In this document: positions 1-7,527 of the stretch, piece after piece
How positions within the stretch are numbered: the stretch's first letter is position 1
How the letters are laid out: the number at the start of each line of letters is the position of its first letter
Source of the DNA: a virus
Strand: one strand, 5' to 3'
IMG/VR virus record: IMGVR_UViG_3300031772_000256
Coordinates: 1 to 25,407 of that record
Length of the DNA: 25,407 nt
Program-made: the position numbers and the translations under genes
The notes under the pieces: generated by a model
The model's input: the letters and a program-made list of their open reading frames with translations, nothing else
What the model was told of the DNA's origin: nothing
Database searches by the model: none

Positions 1-1023
1 AAAGAAAGTATTATTATTCGCCCCTATAGCGGAGCCTGAGATTGTGATGTAGGTCCCGACTGTGATCCCGTAGTCTTCTTTTGCGTTCTTTGTTGGCGGA
101 ATAATAATGCAATTTGGTTGATCGCCTAGCGTAACGTCACCTGTGAAAACGAAAGAACTTATTGGGATTGCTGATTGATAAACGCCATTCCAGCCGGACA
201 GCATTATTTTTAAAGCAAGATCTACTCCGTGGCCGGCAAGTTCCATTCCTTGCGTAACCTCAGCGTTATTATTGTGAGCAATAGCTATCGTGCCGCGAGA
301 TCCCCTGGTAACTGTAAATGTATTTGTTCCGATTCCTGTAGGACCATATTCCATCCACTCGTCATCGACTTTAATATAAGTCTTCACCGATGAATCATAG
401 AGACCATTCGCGCCTAGAATCTGACGAAAGAAATCCGTATTGCTTACCACTGGGACATTGGTTTGAACATTAGTCAGAGACGTCGTGGTTTTTGTTTTCG
501 GCTGATAGAATATATTTTGTCGCCTAACAATGTTTGGATCTGAAATCTGAAACAAGACGCGACCAGTCTCGGCAATAACCCCACTCACGCGACCCCTGAA
601 GACTGTGAAATATTGGTCGGGATAAGAGACCTCTAGAAATCCGATTCGCACTTTGACAGGCTTCCCCAAGATGTCGTCGATTAAAACACCTGGAGAAATA
701 ACCTTTGTCATGTATCCATCTTGATCGATGAAACTCAATGTTAGCATCGAGATAGATCCTCGACCTTGCTCTGGCTCTATTTTCTGCGAAAGCGTAAGGC
801 TAGATCCTTCTAGCGACAATAATGGTCTTACGCCTAGCACCCTTCGAAGTCCTCCGTAGTAAATAGGATCTCCGTAAACTACTGGGTCTCCATAACGCAA
901 GGTTGTGTAAAGTGCGGAGCTAGACAAAATGTCGATACCTGGTATCTCGATAGAAATTACTAGATTCTTATTCTGAAAAGTATTGAATTGGAGAAACTTT
1001 TCTGGATACCTTGATAAAGCCAC
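1..1023 (-). CDS. tail hub / baseplate-like protein, 3' part cut off by window edge
   Basis: The frame is open without a stop from a GTG at 1023 to position 1 (341 codons), so the gene continues to the left. The start is chosen because AGGGG lies five bases upstream and the previous gene ends at 1032. The protein begins MALSRYPEKF and is beta-rich. Around residues 222-250 it has the pattern WMEYG...TVTRGSRGT...AH...AEV, which recurs in phage tail hub and tail-tip proteins, followed by HGVDLALKIMLSGW. Near residue 50 there is a short repeat, YGDPVVYGDPIYYGG. The likely role is a central tail hub or baseplate component below the tail tube. Such genes usually sit directly after the tape measure and distal tail genes, but here the fibres and lysis genes come between. 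Family assignment rests on motif memory and is moderate. The C-terminal half is not visible. Confidence 0.7.
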   Translation of the reverse strand, partial: MALSRYPEKFLQFNTFQNKNLVISIEIPGIDILSSSALYTTLRYGDPVVYGDPIYYGGLRRVLGVRPLLSLEGSSLTLSQKIEPEQGRGSISMLTLSFIDQDGYMTKVISPGVLIDDILGKPVKVRIGFLEVSYPDQYFTVFRGRVSGVIAETGRVLFQISDPNIVRRQNIFYQPKTKTTTSLTNVQTNVPVVSNTDFFRQILGANGLYDSSVKTYIKVDDEWMEYGPTGIGTNTFTVTRGSRGTIAIAHNNNAEVTQGMELAGHGVDLALKIMLSGWNGVYQSAIPISSFVFTGDVTLGDQPNCIIIPPTKNAKEDYGITVGTYITISGSAIGANNNTFF

Positions 1024-1031
1024 TTCGACCC

Positions 1032-1487
1032 CTAATCTTTAGAAGTACGATAACCTAAAACTCTCGATAGTGGAAATGTATGAATCGACACAGTGTTGCC
1101 TTGATTCCCACCCAGAAGTTTGATTGTATGATTTTCCTCGCATATTTCAACAACCATAGCAACGTGACCCATTCCGTTACCTCTAGACAGGACGGCAATG
1201 TCTCCCTTTTTCCCATTAGAAGGATTCCCCCAGTGCATCCAACTCCGAGCCATTCCTGACCGAGTCCCTTTACATCCTGCGTCCTGAATCTTTTTGTTCA
1301 TGTAACAAGAACACCAAGGGATCTCACTATCATCGATGTCCTTAAGATGATCCCCACTTATGCCGAGATCATCTACGCACTCATAGCAATCAAGTATTAA
1401 AGGATTAGAGTGGGAGCCGGAGATTTCGTCCCAATCAAGTTTCAGATCCTCATTTGCGGCATGAAATGCCTTTTCGATTAACCTCAT
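1032..1487 (-). CDS. endolysin, NlpC/P60-CHAP-like cysteine peptidase (TIGR02594 type)
   Basis: This predicted peptidoglycan hydrolase has 151 residues. The core matches the pattern of the TIGR02594 family of small phage peptidases: IPWCSCYMN with candidate catalytic Cys59, then ARSWMHWG, GDIAVLSRG, GMGHVA with candidate His108, and LGGNQGN with candidate polar residue Asn128, ending in RVLGYR. Such enzymes cut peptide bonds in the cell wall. No signal peptide or membrane segment is seen, so it would need help to cross the inner membrane. The start is placed at the second of two in-frame ATGs (1487) because AGGAG lies eight bases upstream, against two bases for the ATG at 1493. This also gives an ATGA overlap with the stop of the lipoprotein gene. 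The context (spanin-like genes just before) supports host lysis. A virion-borne hydrolase is the main alternative. Confidence 0.85.
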   Translation of the reverse strand: MRLIEKAFHAANEDLKLDWDEISGSHSNPLILDCYECVDDLGISGDHLKDIDDSEIPWCSCYMNKKIQDAGCKGTRSGMARSWMHWGNPSNGKKGDIAVLSRGNGMGHVAMVVEICEENHTIKLLGGNQGNTVSIHTFPLSRVLGYRTSKD

Positions 1488-1783
1488 TTGCATTGCTCCT
1501 TATAGTAAGCGCGAATCAATTCATAGTCCGATGGCGACATTGTTACGAACTTTTTCATTTGATTCACTGGGATTTTTTTCTCTGAGCTATTTCTTACATT
1601 CACGCAAAACGAATAACTGTTATCTATCGGAGAGGCTTGAATGAATGTGCATAAGTATGCGTCAGGCTTTGGAGCCTGGGCCTTGCATGAGGTTAAACTA
1701 AAGATGCTTAGCAAGATCGCGAGCCGCTTGCTCTTGCTCAACGTCGGTAGTCGAATCTTTAAGTTTACTGATAGCGTCTGCAT
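1484..1783 (-). CDS. phage lipoprotein, candidate outer-membrane spanin (Rz1-like)
   Basis: This 99-residue protein has a basic N-terminus, a hydrophobic stretch LAILLSIFSLT and a lipobox ending LTSC, so it should be lipidated at the Cys and anchored in the outer membrane. The mature part is about 66 residues with further cysteines and a C-terminal pattern KFVTMSPSDYELI...C that I have seen in small phage lipoproteins. The ATG at 1783 is preceded by GAGGGAGGAG seven bases away, the strongest ribosome site nearby; a TTG at 1810 has none. The start lies inside the preceding gene in another frame, overlapping it by 86 bases, which is the classic Rz/Rz1 arrangement. Its stop overlaps the endolysin start as ATGA. 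Lipoprotein status is well supported. The spanin role is inferred from context and overlap. It is not as proline-rich as Rz1 of lambda. Confidence 0.7.
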   Translation of the reverse strand: MQTLSVNLKIRLPTLSKSKRLAILLSIFSLTSCKAQAPKPDAYLCTFIQASPIDNSYSFCVNVRNSSEKKIPVNQMKKFVTMSPSDYELIRAYYKEQCK

Positions 1784-1904
1784 GACGTGACTCCTCCCTC
1801 TTCTTTTCAAGATCTGCTAGATGCTGCCAAAGTTCTTTAATCATAGTCAAGACTTTTGGGATCGCTGCGATGGCCTGTAGAATAAGAGGGATTAGTGCTA
1901 CCAT
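1698..1904 (-). CDS. small protein with N-terminal hydrophobic helix, candidate inner-membrane spanin or holin
   Basis: This protein has 68 residues. Residues 3-23 (from ALIPLILQAIAAI onward) form a hydrophobic helix that could span or lie in the membrane. The rest is charged and helical (LADLEKKREES...), consistent with a short coiled coil. The lipoprotein gene starts inside it in a different frame. That layout, and the one-helix-plus-coil plan, fit an i-spanin, but at 68 residues it is much shorter than Rz of lambda (about 150), so a pinholin-like or antiholin role is also possible. It starts three bases after the previous stop with only a weak ribosome site (AAAAAG), so translational coupling is likely. 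No family is recognised. Confidence 0.6.
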   Translation of the reverse strand: MVALIPLILQAIAAIPKVLTMIKELWQHLADLEKKREESRHADAISKLKDSTTDVEQEQAARDLAKHL

Positions 1905-1907
1905 AAG

Positions 1908-2189
1908 TTACTTTTTCAACGCTCCAATTAGGTTAACAATTTCAGGCATTGCAGTCATTGCCAATTCTATCCCCTCAGCAATTGTCAAATGACCCATCTC
2001 TGGCCCAATCTTGTCGATGCCGTTGTAAGCGTCGAGCAATGCAGCTTTTAAAACCTCGTCGCCTGTGATCTTAGCAATAATTACGCTTACGTCAGCGGCT
2101 TGGAACCCGTCCTTGAAGTTAGCTGCAAGCAATACCGATAGCTTTAAAAACCCAACCATCGCCTCTTTGGTCTCTTTAATTCCGTCCAT
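1908..2189 (-). CDS. small helical phage protein of unknown function in lysis cassette
   Basis: This 93-residue protein is predicted to be almost entirely alpha-helical, with hydrophobic patches (FLKLSVLLAANF, AKITGDEVLKAALLDA) but no clear transmembrane segment. A motif IDKIGPEMGHLT near residues 58-69 resembles small helical proteins I recall next to lysis genes in other phage genomes. I do not know a function for them. The start has AAGGGG seven bases upstream and lies just after the stop of the previous gene. The position between two membrane-helix proteins suggests a part in lysis or its control, but this is inference from neighbours only. Confidence 0.6.
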   Translation of the reverse strand: MDGIKETKEAMVGFLKLSVLLAANFKDGFQAADVSVIIAKITGDEVLKAALLDAYNGIDKIGPEMGHLTIAEGIELAMTAMPEIVNLIGALKK

Positions 2190-2190
2190 C

Positions 2191-2439
2191 TTAATGCCCC
2201 TTCGGTTTCATGTTATGTCTTTCCATGCAATCTGAAAACTTTTCCTCGTGTTTATCAAGTCTTTTTTCTATTTTCTCGATACTAATTCTGATCCAATTTG
2301 ATTTCTCTATCTCTACCGCAACCGTTTTATTTAATTCATCTACAGATTTGACTAGCCTTGATAAAGTGTTAATTAAATAAATCGCTGCACCAGAAAGCAG
2401 AGCCTTAAAGGCCCAGTCAATAAATAAAGCAAAGTCCAC
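2191..2439 (-). CDS. single-pass membrane protein with coiled coil, candidate holin or i-spanin
   Basis: This protein has 82 residues. The N-terminus holds a membrane segment (roughly residues 4-25, including AFKALLSGAAIYLINTL). A long charged helix with heptad-like spacing follows (SVDELNKTVAVEIEKS...IEKIEKRLDKHEEKF), then a basic tail. I place the start at a GTG (2439) because GGGAGG stands seven bases upstream. A longer version from an ATG at 2472 would overlap the preceding gene and has no ribosome site. One membrane helix followed by a coiled coil is the plan of inner-membrane spanins and of some phage holins. It sits at the head of the lysis cassette, where holins are common. I cannot decide between these roles from sequence alone. 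Confidence 0.65.
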   Translation of the reverse strand: MDFALFIDWAFKALLSGAAIYLINTLSRLVKSVDELNKTVAVEIEKSNWIRISIEKIEKRLDKHEEKFSDCMERHNMKPKGH

Positions 2440-2459
2440 CGGTCTGCCTCCCAGAAAAA

Positions 2460-3038
2460 TTATTTTCCCCATTTTTGCATGAAAGTATCAATAATTGAAA
2501 TAACTTCCAATATCTCTGGCCCAGAATAGAAGGATCGTCCTAAACCCTGGATTAAAGTCTTGGCCGTTTTCAAGGACCCAGTTCTAAGAAGTCGCTCAAT
2601 GTTTGCATAAGTTTGGTTTGACAGAAAAGCCGCAAACTGATCTTCGGTTAGATTCTTTTGGTCGTTCATGTAATGAATCAGAATCAAAATTTCTGCGCCC
2701 AAATCTATTGACTCGCTCGCAAACTTTAGCCCAGCTCTCTTTTCATATTCTGCCGCCACATCGATCTGGTGAATCACATAATCGGCTGGCAATAAATATC
2801 TAGTGATCGACTGGCCTGTGTCTGGATCAGTCGTCACCTCTGTTTGAATTGCTCCGGTGATGTCAATGAATTCAAATCCTGGATCATTAGATGACACCCA
2901 TCTAGGGTTTTGCCCAAAAGCTTTGCTCTCCACAGAATTCTGAATCATCAAATCAGCTTGCTCTTGAGTCTCGAAATCAGCTCGATTGGTGATAACATTC
3001 TGCCCGTTAATTACTCTAGTTACTTCTATTCTGATCAT
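2460..3038 (-). CDS. fibre-associated protein of unknown function
   Basis: This 192-residue protein has a beta-rich N-terminal half (MIRIEVTRVINGQNV...) and a helical C-terminal half (LTEDQFAAFLSNQTY, IERLLRTGSLKTAKTLI). It directly follows the large fibre gene: the fibre stop and this start share one base (TAATG), so the two are probably translationally coupled. Genes in this position are often fibre assembly chaperones or a small tail-tip component. I do not recognise a family, so this role is only a guess from position. No signal peptide, membrane helix or cysteine cluster is visible. Confidence 0.7.
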   Translation of the reverse strand: MIRIEVTRVINGQNVITNRADFETQEQADLMIQNSVESKAFGQNPRWVSSNDPGFEFIDITGAIQTEVTTDPDTGQSITRYLLPADYVIHQIDVAAEYEKRAGLKFASESIDLGAEILILIHYMNDQKNLTEDQFAAFLSNQTYANIERLLRTGSLKTAKTLIQGLGRSFYSGPEILEVISIIDTFMQKWGK

Positions 3039-4945
3039 TAGTTTCCTACTCTCGCAATATGAATATGATTTCCATCTTGTTGCGCTTCAAGAGATCTAGT
3101 CGCGCCGTTCGTTTGGAATAAATAAGCCTGAATTGTTTCCCCTGCAAGCATCGGAATAATTACAGATCCACCTGGATGAATTGACGTCGCACCCGTGAAT
3201 ATGAACATTCTGTAAACCTTATATCCTGTAGAAGTGTTATTGTTCTTCGTTAAGTAAAGCAATGCCTCACCCGTTCCGCCCGTCAATCCAATCAAAGCAA
3301 CAAAAGCCGCAACGTGATACTTTCCTGCTATTGGTGCCGTGAATTTCCAACTTGCTCCGGTTGTTACCGCATTATGCGAGTCAAATATCTTTGTCGAAAA
3401 GTCGATTACGGTAAATGCTGCGCTGGTGAAAGAATTTCCTGCATTGGTGTAGTAACTTGCATTCACACTTTCACTCGCTGCTATTTGTGATGGACCGCTT
3501 ATTCTGTCAAAAGTTACAAAGGTATTATTATTTAAAGACCTTGACGCTCCTGCGTTTTGAAAAACCCTAACCTCAATAACATCACCAGCAACTAAATCTA
3601 AGACGTCCGATCCTCTTAGCGAAACAAAATCCGTCAATGAAGCAGGAAGAGTGTATCTGTCAATAATAGAAAATTGAGATCCATTTTTGAACACATATTC
3701 TTCTAGAATTACTCCCGTCGCAAACAAAGCAAAATCGAATCTGACGAATGTAGACAGCTTGTATTTCCCAGGGATAGCGACAGTGTATTGACCTGTCGTT
3801 GTGTTATAAGATCCATGCGAATCGAATGTCTTAGTTGGGTTTACAATAGTTGTAGTGATAGAGGAAGCGACGCTTGTGGTAGATCCAGAGGCCCTTGAGG
3901 ATACAACCCTTGTGTCTGCATCACTACTCATTATTTGCGAAGATGACCAACCCACGATTGGAACCTTGAAAGTTAAGGTAGCAGAATCACCAGCACCCCA
4001 CGTTTGAGGTATTCCATTACCCCAAGCGTTGCCTGCACCAGCTCCTAAAACTGCTACGCGAGTTGTATCGAAATAGGCTACGGCAGCGTCATAGAACCCA
4101 ACGCCCGAATCTAAAGATTGACCAATTCCGAAAGCACCATAGGAGCCAAGGAACTTGCTTGTATCTATAACCATTCCGCTCGGTATGCTCCAAGCAAATT
4201 GTCCGGTGCCTCCCGCTGGTAGAGCTGAAAATGTTGTAAAGATGTGAATTTCAGCCGAGTCTCCGACTCTTCGCCACTTACCTGTCGTTGACGTGTTTGT
4301 CCAAGCGACCGAATTCGTAGTACCCGTGAGCGTGGGAATGTAGCTAGTCCAATCGGTAATTGGGGAGCCATAAGTCTTTGGTAGTCTACCTAAGAAAAAG
4401 TTATCAAAAACAACTTGAAAATCAAGTGTGCTGGTTGTCCCGTAATATATTAAAATCCGAAAGCTCGTGACATCAATCGGCAGTTGAAACTCTCCGACCA
4501 TTTCCTCAAAGAATCCTGATCCAGTGTTTTTGATTTGATAGGGAGCAAGTTGAACAATTGTTGTCCCTGAAACATTCGTGCAAACTGCCCAAATCTGCAA
4601 ATCCCCATCGGCATAAGATCCCGAGAATATGCCATAGGAAAAACCAAAACGTAGGACCTTGCCTTTGTCCATCGGTGCAATGTTAGTTACTTGATAGCTA
4701 ACTCCCTCCCCTTGTCGGTTCACAGATCCGTTCTTAAACAGTCGGAATCGACCACCAACATTGTCTAAAACATTAGTTGAGACATCTCCGGAAATTGCTA
4801 CCGCAGGAGCTCCACCTATTCCGCTCGATGGGGTTGGACTTGCTGCATCTTTAAATGAGGTCCATCTACCTACAAAATCGCCAAACATGGTCGATTGACT
4901 TATGTAATTGTAAGGCAAATTATTATTCGTTGGGACAAAAGTCAT
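3038..4945 (-). CDS. receptor-binding tail fibre with carbohydrate-binding-like and two C1q-like domains
   Basis: This 635-residue protein is likely the host-recognition protein. Residues about 20-190 form a jelly-roll-like domain resembling carbohydrate-binding modules (WTSFKDA...VVFDNFFLG). Residues 198-333 match a domain repeated in many phage fibres (YIPTLTGTT...KWRRVGDSAEI). The C-terminal half is a tandem pair of C1q/TNF-like jelly rolls, about 345-482 and 493-635. The pair is marked by TKTFDSH and TKIFDSH 147 residues apart, by PGKYKLSTFV against AGKYHVAAFV, and by LVAGDVIEVRVFQ against MLAGETIQAYLFQ. Domains of this kind usually form trimers at a fibre tip. AGGAG lies five bases before the start. 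The gene follows another fibre gene, so one of the two probably forms the shaft and this one the tip. Confidence 0.85.
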   Translation of the reverse strand: MTFVPTNNNLPYNYISQSTMFGDFVGRWTSFKDAASPTPSSGIGGAPAVAISGDVSTNVLDNVGGRFRLFKNGSVNRQGEGVSYQVTNIAPMDKGKVLRFGFSYGIFSGSYADGDLQIWAVCTNVSGTTIVQLAPYQIKNTGSGFFEEMVGEFQLPIDVTSFRILIYYGTTSTLDFQVVFDNFFLGRLPKTYGSPITDWTSYIPTLTGTTNSVAWTNTSTTGKWRRVGDSAEIHIFTTFSALPAGGTGQFAWSIPSGMVIDTSKFLGSYGAFGIGQSLDSGVGFYDAAVAYFDTTRVAVLGAGAGNAWGNGIPQTWGAGDSATLTFKVPIVGWSSSQIMSSDADTRVVSSRASGSTTSVASSITTTIVNPTKTFDSHGSYNTTTGQYTVAIPGKYKLSTFVRFDFALFATGVILEEYVFKNGSQFSIIDRYTLPASLTDFVSLRGSDVLDLVAGDVIEVRVFQNAGASRSLNNNTFVTFDRISGPSQIAASESVNASYYTNAGNSFTSAAFTVIDFSTKIFDSHNAVTTGASWKFTAPIAGKYHVAAFVALIGLTGGTGEALLYLTKNNNTSTGYKVYRMFIFTGATSIHPGGSVIIPMLAGETIQAYLFQTNGATRSLEAQQDGNHIHIARVGN

Positions 4946-4953
4946 ATTTACTC

Positions 4954-6753
4954 CTATTTAATATACCAAGCGGCTCCGGTGCTTTTAATTGTGTAAGATT
5001 CCCAAAGGTTTTTCAAGACACTTGTCCCTTGGTTAAATTCTGGAAAAGAGGCCGTTGTCTGAAGTGTCACAGCATTAACAGTGTCGTCGATTTTTTTTAT
5101 TGTTATTTCAAACCCAGAGATAGAAGTCACTCCCGTCAAGGTTATAGAAAAAGCGCCTGAGGTAGCATCGACAAGAATCATTGCTCCATTGTCTGTAGAT
5201 AAAACAGTGTAATTTGCTGTTTTAGTAACCATCGCGCCAACGCCAGAACCGGAACCGGATCCAGTTCCACCAATCACGCGCCATCTTGATTGAAGACTGC
5301 AATAATAGACTAACAAACTTTGATTGTTTGCAACTGTAATGTCCGCGCCGGTCCCTGTTATGATTCTATCATTTGCAGCCGCTCCTGCGTTTTCATTCAA
5401 TACGCTGAAACTCGCTCCTGTTAGATTCTCAATTATAATTAAGCTGTCCAATAGATTTGTAACACCTGCAATCGATACCACGGCACCAGTCAAATGAACA
5501 ACTACCCTGGTATTTGAAATGGTCAAGGCTGTTCCGGCTTGAGTGTTGTTTTGCTCTGTTAGTTTCAAAGCACCAGTGATCGCCAAGTCATTGAAGATCT
5601 TCGCGCCTGTGACTGTTTCAGCACCGGCCAAATGAACAACTAGAGAGTCCGTTGCCTTGGCATTTAGTTGCGTTTGGATCGCGCTCGTAACACCAGAGAC
5701 AAGGTTTAATTCAGCAAATGTGGTGGTGGCCTCCACAATATCTTTGCCTACATTTGAGGCAAGAGCTTTGGCCACTCCTCCGAAACCTGTCGCATTGAAC
5801 TTGGTTCCCGTCTTGATGTCGCTGCCTGAATTTATTGCACCTCCAACGCCAACGCCACCACCAACCACAACCGCGCCATTTGCACTCGTAGTGCTGGCAG
5901 TAGTATCGACGAATGTCTTAATACCACCAAGGCTTTGAGTTCCAGCGGAGATCAGCCCTCTGAGCGATGATGTAGCGTCGATCACATCTGCCGTCGCATT
6001 GTCTGAAGGGATCGAAGCAAATTCCGAATATACAGGAGGGGAAACCATTGGATTGTAAAGTTCTTGGTAATACCATCGGATGTTATTTGCTGTGAAAGAA
6101 AATGCCGTTTCAGTTCCAGACAGATTTACAAAGAATGATAAAGTCCAAACGCTAGTAGCAAATGTCAATCGACCATAGACAATATTCCCAGAACCATCGA
6201 CATAAACGTCATCTTGACTTGCACCAGTAGCTTGACGAATAACTATTTTATTCTCTGGAGCTATAACCACGACGCCTAGACTGGTTGTCCCAGCGGAGTT
6301 TGTTTTTCCTGACATCTGAGTGGTGACGACAGTTGAGGTTCCGGTGATAGAAGTTAGATCTGATCCTTGTTGAATGTATCCTTTCAGCGGAACGCTTGTT
6401 AAATCACTAGCTATAACTCTAGCACCATCTCCAGCCGACCCAGTATGTTTGTGCCCTGTAGTTGGATCAAACTTGTTTGCTAGCTTCAACAAAGCGGCTG
6501 GATGATTGTCACCGTTTAAAATGGTCGAAGCAGGTGCTCCGTAAGTCATTCCATCATTGGAGTTTTCAGTTACGCCAGTGGCCGTCATGAGCCGGTTGCC
6601 AACTCTTTGAATGTTGTCTATGTTTGCACCACTCGCGGGAGCTGTGCTATGGAATCCAATAATTCCTAGGGCAATATCATCGCCATTCGCATCCAGGAAA
6701 GCTGGATTCGTTACCGCTGCACTTACTTGCTGTCCATCTAAAACGCCACCCAT
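4954..6753 (-). CDS. tail fibre shaft protein with repeated modules
   Basis: This 599-residue protein is rich in Gly, Ser, Thr and Ala. The N-terminal region (residues 1-100) ends in HKHTGSAGDG, a motif with an HxH pair that recurs in phage fibres. Three copies of a short fibre motif follow: GTQSLGGIKTF, VVHLAGAETVTGAKIF and VVHLTGAVVSIAG. The last 190 residues hold two related beta modules (about 410-494 and 508-599, ending RWRVIGG and AWYIK) joined by a GSGSGSG linker. The C-terminal ending is typical of fibre subdomains rather than of an enzyme. AGGGGG lies five bases before the ATG. It probably attaches at the tail tip and works with the next gene's protein. The precise split of roles is unknown. 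Confidence 0.85.
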   Translation of the reverse strand: MGGVLDGQQVSAAVTNPAFLDANGDDIALGIIGFHSTAPASGANIDNIQRVGNRLMTATGVTENSNDGMTYGAPASTILNGDNHPAALLKLANKFDPTTGHKHTGSAGDGARVIASDLTSVPLKGYIQQGSDLTSITGTSTVVTTQMSGKTNSAGTTSLGVVVIAPENKIVIRQATGASQDDVYVDGSGNIVYGRLTFATSVWTLSFFVNLSGTETAFSFTANNIRWYYQELYNPMVSPPVYSEFASIPSDNATADVIDATSSLRGLISAGTQSLGGIKTFVDTTASTTSANGAVVVGGGVGVGGAINSGSDIKTGTKFNATGFGGVAKALASNVGKDIVEATTTFAELNLVSGVTSAIQTQLNAKATDSLVVHLAGAETVTGAKIFNDLAITGALKLTEQNNTQAGTALTISNTRVVVHLTGAVVSIAGVTNLLDSLIIIENLTGASFSVLNENAGAAANDRIITGTGADITVANNQSLLVYYCSLQSRWRVIGGTGSGSGSGVGAMVTKTANYTVLSTDNGAMILVDATSGAFSITLTGVTSISGFEITIKKIDDTVNAVTLQTTASFPEFNQGTSVLKNLWESYTIKSTGAAWYIK

Positions 6754-6762
6754 TCATTCCCC

Positions 6763-7527
6763 CTAATTATTCTTTTGTCTAAATGTCATCATGCCAGTTT
6801 GGTATCTGAAAGGAAAATTTGGCAACATCTCTGCCATTGTAAATCCTAAACCTTTTCCGTCCGCGCTTGAACTCTCTAGAGTTCCTTCGTAGAAAACTGA
6901 CGGAGATCCTATCTCTGGAGTAAATTCAAAAAGCCTTTGTTGGATCAGCCATGTCCAAAGAGCTTCCCATTGCACGATCACGACCGCTTCTGCTTCATAT
7001 CTGAATTCGACTTGCCAAAACTTTTGAATATTAAAAACAACACTTTCTTTTTCGCCACTCGCTGAAACATTCACCGTCCCGAATACTTTTTGCTTCGCTT
7101 GCACTGGTAGAAAATTGTATCCAATGAATTCAGGAACTAAGACAATTCCAGAACTTAACGTGCCAGTGTAAACCGTGGCGAGAGTTCTGTTTGTTGCAGC
7201 GAACCCGATCAGCGGAGCAACACTAGTTGTAATCCTAGATCCTGTTCCAAACAATAAATCTAGATAGATCCCATTTGTTGAGATCGTGATTCGATTTTCT
7301 AGGCCACCGTTGGTAGTTCGATTAGCCGTCACAGTATAGACCCTAGATGGATCAGTTGCTTGCATGGCGGCCTTTATTGCTATCAACAAAGAACTGAGCG
7401 AATAATATCCAAAGGCTAGAGTGGCGTTTAATTCCGGACCTCCACTAACGGCACGAAAATCAAGTGATGAATTGCCGCCATCTACTTTGAATCCATATAG
7501 AAACAAACTCTTTGATTTTAATGCCAT
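6763..7527 (-). CDS. tail-tip structural protein, possibly distal tail (Dit-like)
   Basis: This 254-residue, beta-rich protein starts immediately after the tape measure stop (TAA then ATG). The region from about residue 150 (KQKVFGTVNVSASGEKE...VEFRYEAEAVVIVQWEALWTWL) looks like a folded tail domain, followed by an acidic, aromatic C-terminus. Genes in this place usually encode the distal tail protein or a minor tail protein joining the tube to the tip. I cannot see a definite Dit signature, so the name is based on position. It could also be an N-terminal tail-tip adaptor for the fibres encoded next. Confidence 0.7.
   Translation of the reverse strand: MALKSKSLFLYGFKVDGGNSSLDFRAVSGGPELNATLAFGYYSLSSLLIAIKAAMQATDPSRVYTVTANRTTNGGLENRITISTNGIYLDLLFGTGSRITTSVAPLIGFAATNRTLATVYTGTLSSGIVLVPEFIGYNFLPVQAKQKVFGTVNVSASGEKESVVFNIQKFWQVEFRYEAEAVVIVQWEALWTWLIQQRLFEFTPEIGSPSVFYEGTLESSSADGKGLGFTMAEMLPNFPFRYQTGMMTFRQKNN

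Noticed and set aside
1484-1810. Longer version of the lipoprotein from a TTG at 1810
   Set aside because: No ribosome site is present before that TTG, while the ATG at 1783 has a near-perfect one and gives a normal signal peptide.
4855-5160. Plus-strand open frame of 101 residues across the fibre gene junction
   Set aside because: It overlaps two good minus-strand genes and encodes a low-complexity, Cys- and Phe-rich sequence unlike a real protein. It is a shadow frame.
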